Part shown: positions 1 to 4,669 of the stretch, in pieces | How the letters are laid out: each line of letters begins with the position of its first letter | Position numbering within the stretch: the stretch's first letter is position 1 | DNA from: Acidobacteriota bacterium | GTDB lineage: Bacteria > Acidobacteriota > UBA6911 | Reading direction: 5' to 3' | NCBI GenBank assembly: GCA_031254095.1 | Contig: JAIRVC010000152.1 | Span: 1 to 7,855, forward strand | DNA length: 7,855 nucleotides | Notes under the pieces: model-generated | What the model saw: the letters and a program-made list of their open reading frames with translations, nothing else | The model's database searches: none | Told to the model about the DNA's origin: nothing | Program-made: the position numbers and the translations under genes

Positions 1-706
1 TCCTGAAATCATCCGACAATCCCCTGTACGGCAGCGGATATAGGTTCAGTGTATATTTCACCCGCCCCCGATAGAAAGGAACCATCGCTCCCGCGTGGTG
101 TATGATTATTTTAATATCCGGAAACTCCCTGAATATCCCCGCCACCACAAGCTTGTGCATACAGCTCGTCAGCTCAAACTCCCAGCTGAACATATCGTTG
201 TCCGGGTCGAGCTGCGGGTTCAGCGTCGGATGTATCCAGACAGGCAGTCCGAAATCATTCATCATTTTGAACAAAGGCCGGAATTGTTCGTCCGCCAGCG
301 GCGTCCCGTTCACCCGCGTGTATAGCTGTATGCCCTGCAAATCAAGTTCCTTTACTGCCCTTTCCGCTTCTACGCAAGCCGCGTCCACGTCGTTCATCGG
401 CAGGATCGCGGCCGCTCCCATAAACTTGTCGGGATACTTCAGCACGATCTCCGCAAAGTCATCATTGCCGATTTTCGCCAGCTCGATCGCGTCCTCTTTT
501 TTCTCCACATACCGCTCCAGCGGCAGATTCGCCATGGTCAGCACCTGAAGCACCTGCGGATACCGGTTCATGAGCCGCATTCGTATCTCTAAATCCGCCA
601 CCGCCGGCGTCCGGAATTCAATCCGATCCTTTACGGCAGGCGCAAGTTTCTGATATTTCTCCGCAAAATTCGGCGTCAGTATATGCGCCGCCATGTCGAT
701 ATACAT
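1..706 (-). CDS. Amidohydrolase-2 family (ACMSD-like) metal-dependent hydrolase/decarboxylase, C-terminus cut by window edge
   Basis: The frame is open from the ATG at 706 to the window edge, giving 235 residues of a protein usually near 300-350. The start is well supported by AAGGAG six bases before the ATG. The fold is the amidohydrolase TIM barrel of the ACMSD / resorcylate-decarboxylase branch. The N-terminus reads IDMAAHILTP (3-12), IHP has H159, and IIIHHAGAMVPFYRGR (200-215) has H203/H204; these His sit where the family binds metal. The expected HxH near the N-terminus is A6-A7-H8, so the first His is missing. The late catalytic Asp would lie beyond the window. Family members hydrolyse or non-oxidatively decarboxylate small carboxylic acids in the cytoplasm. 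It is the last visible gene of the leftward run, separated from the SDR gene by 132 nt, so it may be co-transcribed or have its own promoter. Family assignment is firm; the substrate is unknown. Confidence 0.88.
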   Translation of the reverse strand, partial: MYIDMAAHILTPNFAEKYQKLAPAVKDRIEFRTPAVADLEIRMRLMNRYPQVLQVLTMANLPLERYVEKKEDAIELAKIGNDDFAEIVLKYPDKFMGAAAILPMNDVDAACVEAERAVKELDLQGIQLYTRVNGTPLADEQFRPLFKMMNDFGLPVWIHPTLNPQLDPDNDMFSWEFELTSCMHKLVVAGIFREFPDIKIIIHHAGAMVPFYRGRVKYTLNLYPLPYRGLSDDFR

Positions 707-724
707 AGTCAACTCCTTAATTTA

Positions 725-771
725 GCCGCCTCACGGCGGCCAGTGGTTAGCGATCAGTGGTCAGTGGTCAG
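725..771. repeat. Interspersed repeat copy 1: GC hairpin plus TCAGTGG heptamers
   Basis: A perfect 6-bp stem (GCCGCC 725-730, GGCGGC 735-740) closes a TCAC loop. It is followed by CAGTGG at 741, 755 and 762; the last two lie in tandem heptamers TCAGTGG (754-767) plus a partial TCAG (768-771). A related copy lies at 7587-7614 in the same orientation, with 19 of 21 core bases identical. No T-tract follows the stem on either strand, so it is not a standard terminator. It lies between the SDR stop and the amidohydrolase ribosome binding site and would sit in the 5' leader of the amidohydrolase message. It is probably a small dispersed repeat with RNA-forming potential; function unknown. Confidence 0.7.
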
Positions 772-800
772 AAAAATCCGCCGCAAACCATATTTGATAG

Positions 801-820
801 TAACTTCCGGAATGAAGTTA
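801..820. repeat. Perfect 7-bp inverted repeat (possible operator or weak hairpin)
   Basis: TAACTTC (801-807) and GAAGTTA (814-820) are exact reverse complements around a 6-nt spacer. On the minus strand this lies 18 nt after the SDR stop and about 95 nt before the amidohydrolase start. The stem is AT-rich and not followed by a U-run, so a rho-independent terminator is unlikely. The size and symmetry suit a dimeric regulator site, but no regulator gene is adjacent. Symmetry is seen; the role is a guess. Confidence 0.35.
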
Positions 821-838
821 TAGGCAATGAAGCACTGA

Positions 839-1639
839 TTAATTTGCGAGCCTGTACCCGCCGTCTATTGTCAATATCTCGCCCGTCACCTGCTCGGCCG
901 CCTCCGAAGCCAGATAAACCACGGCCGCCGCTATCTCGACAGGCTTGTTGCGTCTGCGCGTCGGCGTCCGCTCCATCCAGTAGGCGTTGAGCTTTGCGTA
1001 CCTTTCCGGATCCTGCGCCGCGCCAAGTTTGCTCTCGGTGTAACCCGGCGCGACCGCGTTCACCCTTATCCCGTACCGGGCCCACTCGTGCGCCAGCATC
1101 CTCGTCATATGATTGACGCCCGCCTTTGAAGCGCTGTAACTTACAGTGGTCTGCGGTTCGTTTACGATCTCGCCCGCGTTTGACGTAATATTGATTATTA
1201 CCCCGCCGCCCGTCTCCCTCATCTTTTTGGCGGCATACACCGACATTACGAAAACGGCCGTCATATCGAGCGAAATCACGTCATGCCAATCCGCAAAATC
1301 ATTTTTGTCCGCCTCAATAGACTCAAACCAGCGCACCAGGCCGGAATTGTTGACAAGCACGTCGATGGCGCCGAACTCATTAAAGGCTTCTTCCACCACG
1401 CGCGGCGGATCGCCCTTTGCCGTAAGATCACCGGCATAAAAACGCGCCTTTACCCCGAATTCCTTTTCGATCTCAGCCGCGGCTTTCTCGCCTTCCTCTT
1501 TTCTGCGTCCCATAATGGCGATATTGGCGCCCATCTCCGCAAAAGCCCTTGATATGCCCAATCCTATTCCAGCGTGGCCGCCGGTTATCAGCACATTTTT
1601 CCCCTTAGCGGAAAAAGCGTCCTTCATTGTGTTTATCAT
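839..1639 (-). CDS. Short-chain dehydrogenase/reductase (classical SDR)
   Basis: This is a 266-residue classical SDR, the usual length, with a Rossmann fold. Visible motifs are the dinucleotide-binding TGGHAGIG (19-26), D71 after beta-3, NNSG (97-100), catalytic S153, YSASK with Y168 and K172, the N194-x-x-x-P198-G motif, and the C-terminal GEILTIDGGY. Arg45-Arg46 after beta-2 favours NADP(H). The catalytic-tetrad Asn expected in the VISLDMTAVF stretch is D125 here. It would oxidise an alcohol or reduce a ketone in the cytoplasm; glucose/gluconate dehydrogenase-like and ketoacyl-reductase-like enzymes share these motifs, so the substrate is open. The ATG at 1639 starts 7 nt after the MFS stop with only a weak Shine-Dalgarno, suggesting translational coupling. 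A second ATG (1627) has no better site. It likely belongs to the same transcript as the MFS and UroD-like genes. Confidence 0.92.
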   Translation of the reverse strand: MINTMKDAFSAKGKNVLITGGHAGIGLGISRAFAEMGANIAIMGRRKEEGEKAAAEIEKEFGVKARFYAGDLTAKGDPPRVVEEAFNEFGAIDVLVNNSGLVRWFESIEADKNDFADWHDVISLDMTAVFVMSVYAAKKMRETGGGVIINITSNAGEIVNEPQTTVSYSASKAGVNHMTRMLAHEWARYGIRVNAVAPGYTESKLGAAQDPERYAKLNAYWMERTPTRRRNKPVEIAAAVVYLASEAAEQVTGEILTIDGGYRLAN

Positions 1640-1646
1640 TTCAGTA

Positions 1647-2975
1647 TTAACCGTCTTTTTGGCTGTTTATTGACAAAAGCAGCACGGCAATTGCGGCAAA
1701 GACGGCGGGAATCGCGCCGACCAGATACATGCCTGCCGTGCCCCATTTTAACGAGAGAATGATTCCCCCCACTGCCGGGCCGATGATTGAGCCGATCCGT
1801 CCAATACCCAGCGCCCAGCCTACGCCGGTGGAACGAATATTCGTCGGATATATGCTTGCCGCCAGTCCGTTAATGATAAATTGCGAGCCGATGACGGAAA
1901 ATCCGGCGACAAGGATAATGACCATGAGTAAAGCGAGATTGTTCGCAAGACCGATAGCCGCGACGGAAACCGCCGCCAGCAAATAAAACCGGACAAGAAT
2001 CTTTCGCGGATTACCGCGATCCCCGATTCTGGAAGCCAGTATTCCTCCAATGATTCCGCCGCACTGCATCATGGTAGACGCGATAATCGCTTTTTCAATG
2101 GGAAACCCGGCGGCCTTCAGCACGGTTGGCATCCAGTTGATCAGGAAATACATGACAAGGAGATTCATAAAAAACACGATCCACAGGAGCAGGGTATTCC
2201 TGGCGCGATTCCCGCCAAACAGATGTTTTACGGTAAACCCTTCCGCCTTCTGTTCGGAGATGATGAGCCTTACTTTTTCGTCAAGCTTTTCAGCGGGATC
2301 AATCCTGCGCATAATCCTGATGGCTTTGCCGGAGCTCGCTCCTTTTGCCGCGTGAAACCGGATGGATTCAGGCAGAGCAAATATAAGGACGAATCCAAGC
2401 AGCATGGGCAATATTCCGCCCAGGTAAAAAATTGATTTCCAGCCAAGGGATGAAATTATATGGGCGGTTATAAAACCGCCAATCAGGCTTCCGGCGGGAA
2501 CGCCGATAAACGTAAGCGATACCATCGTGGCGCGCAATCTTTTGGGCGAGTATTCCGCCGTAAGCGCGATAATATTCGGCAGCGCTCCGCCAAGGCCGAG
2601 TCCCGTAAGAAAACGAAACAGGATCAACTGTGTTAGATTGTTTGAAAGTACGGTCAGAATTGAAAACAGCCCGAAAATAAATGTTGACGCGATAATGACG
2701 TTTTTTCTTCCGATTTTGTCGGCAAGCGTGCCGAAGATCAAAGCCCCAAGCATGAGACCAAACAGTCCCATCGAAAAAACCGGAGTAAACAGGGTCGCGT
2801 CGATATCCCATATTCTGGCGATTTCCGGCGCTACAAATGAAATGACCGCCGTATCAAAACCGTCAAGAAGCGCAACCAGCGCGCACAAAACAATGACTGA
2901 AACCTGATACCCGCTAAACTTTTTGCCGTCAATCCAGTCGGATACGTTTACCGCCGCGTTATTACCTTTTTCCAT
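1647..2975 (-). CDS. MFS transporter, AAHS-like (aromatic acid:H+ symporter type)
   Basis: The protein has 442 residues and about 12 hydrophobic segments split by a hydrophilic central loop. TM1 carries LLDGFDTAVISFVAPEI with D38 and D41, the DGFD signature of the aromatic-acid:proton symporters (PcaK/BenK/MhpT type). The MFS loop 2-3 motif GTLADKIGRK is at 82-91, R121 with GLGLGGALP (125-133) marks TM4, and a PESIRF element follows TM6. It would import an organic acid, plausibly aromatic, with protons across the inner membrane. An upstream in-frame start at 3080 is possible on paper, but its extra 35 residues are polar, unlike the family, and overlap the UroD-like gene. I chose the ATG at 2975, which overlaps that gene's end by 14 nt; no good Shine-Dalgarno precedes it, consistent with coupling. 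Sugar or other carboxylate transport remains possible. Confidence 0.9.
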   Translation of the reverse strand: MEKGNNAAVNVSDWIDGKKFSGYQVSVIVLCALVALLDGFDTAVISFVAPEIARIWDIDATLFTPVFSMGLFGLMLGALIFGTLADKIGRKNVIIASTFIFGLFSILTVLSNNLTQLILFRFLTGLGLGGALPNIIALTAEYSPKRLRATMVSLTFIGVPAGSLIGGFITAHIISSLGWKSIFYLGGILPMLLGFVLIFALPESIRFHAAKGASSGKAIRIMRRIDPAEKLDEKVRLIISEQKAEGFTVKHLFGGNRARNTLLLWIVFFMNLLVMYFLINWMPTVLKAAGFPIEKAIIASTMMQCGGIIGGILASRIGDRGNPRKILVRFYLLAAVSVAAIGLANNLALLMVIILVAGFSVIGSQFIINGLAASIYPTNIRSTGVGWALGIGRIGSIIGPAVGGIILSLKWGTAGMYLVGAIPAVFAAIAVLLLSINSQKDG

Positions 2976-4203
2976 AAGTTTTGACCGTATCAAACATCGC
3001 TTCCACGTTCTCCGGTTTGGCGTGGTCAAATCCGGCGTCCGTAGAGAATATGTATCCGCCGCCGGGCGCCAGTATGTCAATCAGGCGCTTTGCCTCGTCA
3101 ATTACCTGCTGTTTCGTGCCGTAGTGCAGCAGGTATATTGGAAATATGCCCTGTATGCAGGCGATATCGCCGAGTTCCCGCTTAACGCATTCCGGATCGA
3201 CTTTTTCAAAACTGTAAACCACCTTGCCCTTTGGAACCTCAGCAAGATGCCTGATCCTTGAGTTATACGGCCCCTCGGTATAAACATGCGGAACCATGCC
3301 GGCATCAATTATGTGGTTTATCATTCTCTGGAGGTATTTCCAGTAGAAATCCTTGTATTGCCGATCGGAGAGAAATGTATCCATGCCCTTGTGAAGCGGA
3401 ATAAACACCCATTTTCCGGGAGCGATCTTTGACTGCTTCGTTATGTCCTCCAGAACATATTCAATATTCCTGTCCATAAAATGGAATATGACCTCGGGAC
3501 GTTCATAAAGATCGCTCATCGTCGCAAGCGTGCCCCTGTAAAAATCGCTGTATCCGTCAAAGGGAACAAGCACCCTGGCTCCACCTATATTGACAGGGAA
3601 GCCAAGCTCCGTCAGTTTTTCGCGAAGCTTCATCCTTTTCCTGTTAAGCTCCGCCTGCATGTCGGCTATTTTCCAGATGGTCTGTATCATTTCTCTCGAT
3701 TCCGGAGTGGAAAGCATATTTATGAGACCATCCATGTAGAAATCCGCTTTATGACGCGCAAACTCCCATCCGGCCATAGACTCTAAAAGCCCGGATATCG
3801 CGGGATAACCCTTTGAAAGCAGCCATCCCGTGTAATCCTTCATGAAAAAGTCCATGTCCTCCTCTTGAAGAACCGCGTATTCAATGAACTGATGCGTGGA
3901 GTTTTTGCTGATGCGGTTGTCGGGAGCGCCCGGCCATACAAGATTCTTGGGACGGATAAGCTCGTAAACAGGGCCAAGACCTGCAATTGTCAGACTGCCG
4001 TCGGCCGCATCAGGTTCATATTGAGTCACATACCTGATCATCGCATCCACATACTTTTCAAAATCATATACGGCATCGGCCACCGTATAACCAGCGTTGT
4101 ACATGGGGTAGCATTGTCCATTGGCCGTAATTGGCACGCGATCGGATTCACGCAAAGCTATCGCATCGTCGATACGTTTCTGTCTTTCTTTGAGGATTGT
4201 CAT
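2962..4203 (-). CDS. Uroporphyrinogen decarboxylase (URO-D) superfamily protein lacking the Zn-thiolate motif
   Basis: This is a 413-residue URO-D/COG0407-type TIM barrel. The N-terminal RIDDAIALRESDRVPI (10-25) matches the usual opening of the family. The C-terminal part has MVPHVYTEG (303-311), KVVYSFEKVDPE, LGDIACIQG (344-352), GTKQQVIDEAKRLID, GGGYIFSTDAGFDHAKPENVEAM (381-403). Corrinoid methyltransferases of this superfamily (MtaA/CmuA) bind zinc with an HxC and a later Cys. Here H306 is followed by Tyr308 and the later site has no Cys, so it is unlikely to be a standard methyl-corrinoid:thiol methyltransferase, and no corrinoid protein gene is nearby. It is also far from true heme-pathway HemE. 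It resembles an uncharacterised clade often annotated simply as URO-D family. The ATG at 4203 fits the family N-terminus, with AAAGGA 12 nt upstream; a TTG at 4236 would add 11 residues. It is the first gene of the leftward run. Confidence 0.82.
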   Translation of the reverse strand: MTILKERQKRIDDAIALRESDRVPITANGQCYPMYNAGYTVADAVYDFEKYVDAMIRYVTQYEPDAADGSLTIAGLGPVYELIRPKNLVWPGAPDNRISKNSTHQFIEYAVLQEEDMDFFMKDYTGWLLSKGYPAISGLLESMAGWEFARHKADFYMDGLINMLSTPESREMIQTIWKIADMQAELNRKRMKLREKLTELGFPVNIGGARVLVPFDGYSDFYRGTLATMSDLYERPEVIFHFMDRNIEYVLEDITKQSKIAPGKWVFIPLHKGMDTFLSDRQYKDFYWKYLQRMINHIIDAGMVPHVYTEGPYNSRIRHLAEVPKGKVVYSFEKVDPECVKRELGDIACIQGIFPIYLLHYGTKQQVIDEAKRLIDILAPGGGYIFSTDAGFDHAKPENVEAMFDTVKTYGKR

Positions 4204-4259
4204 GATTTCAGTTTGTCCTTTCACAAGCAAAAGCAATCCTACTACAAAATTCCACCGAA

Positions 4260-4452
4260 CATCAATGCGGCGGCGCGCGCCGTAAAAATTTTAACGAATC
4301 GTTGACATTGGAATGCGGGCTGCATTGCTCATGCCGACCGGCGCAAGCGTTCACAACATACTCTAAATTATGAATTTACCCGGATATTCATGGAAATTCC
4401 AACGTTGATTTTCCCATATCTATAACTTTTACAGCGCGCGCCATCAATGCGG
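4260..4452. repeat. 11-bp direct repeat CATCAATGCGG, each copy beside a GC-alternating block
   Basis: CATCAATGCGG occurs at 4260-4270 and again at 4442-4452, 182 bp apart in the same orientation. The first copy is followed by the palindrome CGGCGCGCGCCG (4271-4282). The second is preceded by GCGCGCGCC (4434-4442). Both lie in the divergent promoter region, the left one about 57 bp upstream of the UroD-like start. Could be paired regulator sites or chance; no regulator is encoded nearby. Confidence 0.4.
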
Positions 4453-4633
4453 GGAGTTTCCCAAACGTACAATCCGCGTTTTCACGCCGCCTTCCGGCAT
4501 ATACAACTTCCGATAATATCTCTTATGTCAACTTTTTGATTTCGGCTCTAAAACCCGCTTCACGCATTTCCTCAACCGCCGCCGCCCTTCCGTTGTTGAT
4601 TTTGCCGCTGAATTTCGTACAATGGTACTTCAT
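4388..4633 (-). pseudogene. Broken reading frame of about 80 codons with one in-frame stop; unrecognised
   Basis: From the ATG at 4633 the frame gives 36 residues (MKYHCTKFSGKINNGRAAAV, then EEMREAGFRAEIKKLT), stops at TAA (4523-4525), then continues in the same frame for 44 more codons (starting EILSEVVYAGRRRENADC, ending KVIDMGKSTLEFP) to TGA at 4388. Codon first positions are rich in G and A in both halves, the residues look soluble and charged, and no frame change is needed, so a single gene with one nonsense change is plausible. No Shine-Dalgarno is evident before 4633, and an in-frame stop lies upstream of the ATG. I recognise no family. Alternatives are a genuine 36-residue small protein, a decayed fragment, or chance. 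It overlaps the promoter and leader of the kinase gene on the opposite strand. Confidence 0.3.
4596..4623 (+). promoter_or_regulatory. Candidate sigma-70-type promoter for the kinase gene
   Basis: TTGATT (4596-4601) and TACAAT (4618-4623) are separated by 16 bp, predicting a start near 4630 and a leader of about 40 nt before the ATG at 4670. This also argues against translation from the ATG at 4622, which lies inside the -10. GAGG (4656-4659), ten bases before 4670, supports the downstream start. Confidence 0.45.
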
Positions 4634-4669
4634 TTTCGATGTGGCGGAACATTACGAGGCTTTTACGAA

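Larger units (their letters stand above)
4204..4669. other. Divergent intergenic region
   Basis: These 466 bases separate the leftward catabolic genes from the rightward kinase gene, so promoters for both should lie here. A rightward promoter candidate is at 4596-4623. I found no convincing leftward -35/-10 pair; the best -10-like hexamer on the minus strand (TAAAAT, around 4290-4295) lacks a good -35. Other structure: a perfect 12-bp GC palindrome at 4271-4282, an 11-bp direct repeat at 4260 and 4442, an interrupted inverted repeat ATGAAT/ATTCAT (4370-4391), a symmetrical TGGAA-A-TTCCA at 4391-4401, and a broken minus-strand reading frame at 4388-4633. Confidence 0.6.

Noticed and set aside
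102..548. Plus-strand open frame of 148 codons
   Set aside because: It is opposite the amidohydrolase, whose motifs and ribosome site are clear; the plus-strand translation is low-complexity Ser-rich.
725..740. GC stem as a rho-independent terminator
   Set aside because: No run of T follows on either strand; a repeat copy with the same loop elsewhere fits better.
725..771. CRISPR-like array
   Set aside because: Units are 6-7 bp in tandem without unique spacers and only about 50 bp long.
2368..2811. Minus-strand open frame of 147 codons in another frame of the MFS gene
   Set aside because: It overlaps the transporter core; its translation is Tyr/Arg-rich without family features.
2976..3080. 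N-terminal extension of the MFS gene to the start at 3080
   Set aside because: The added residues are polar, unlike AAHS N-termini, and would deeply overlap the UroD-like gene; the ATG at 2975 gives a normal N-terminus.
4302..4330. TTGACA at 4302-4307 as a rightward promoter -35
   Set aside because: The hexamer 17 bp downstream (TTGCTC) does not resemble a -10, and it lies about 365 bp before the kinase gene.
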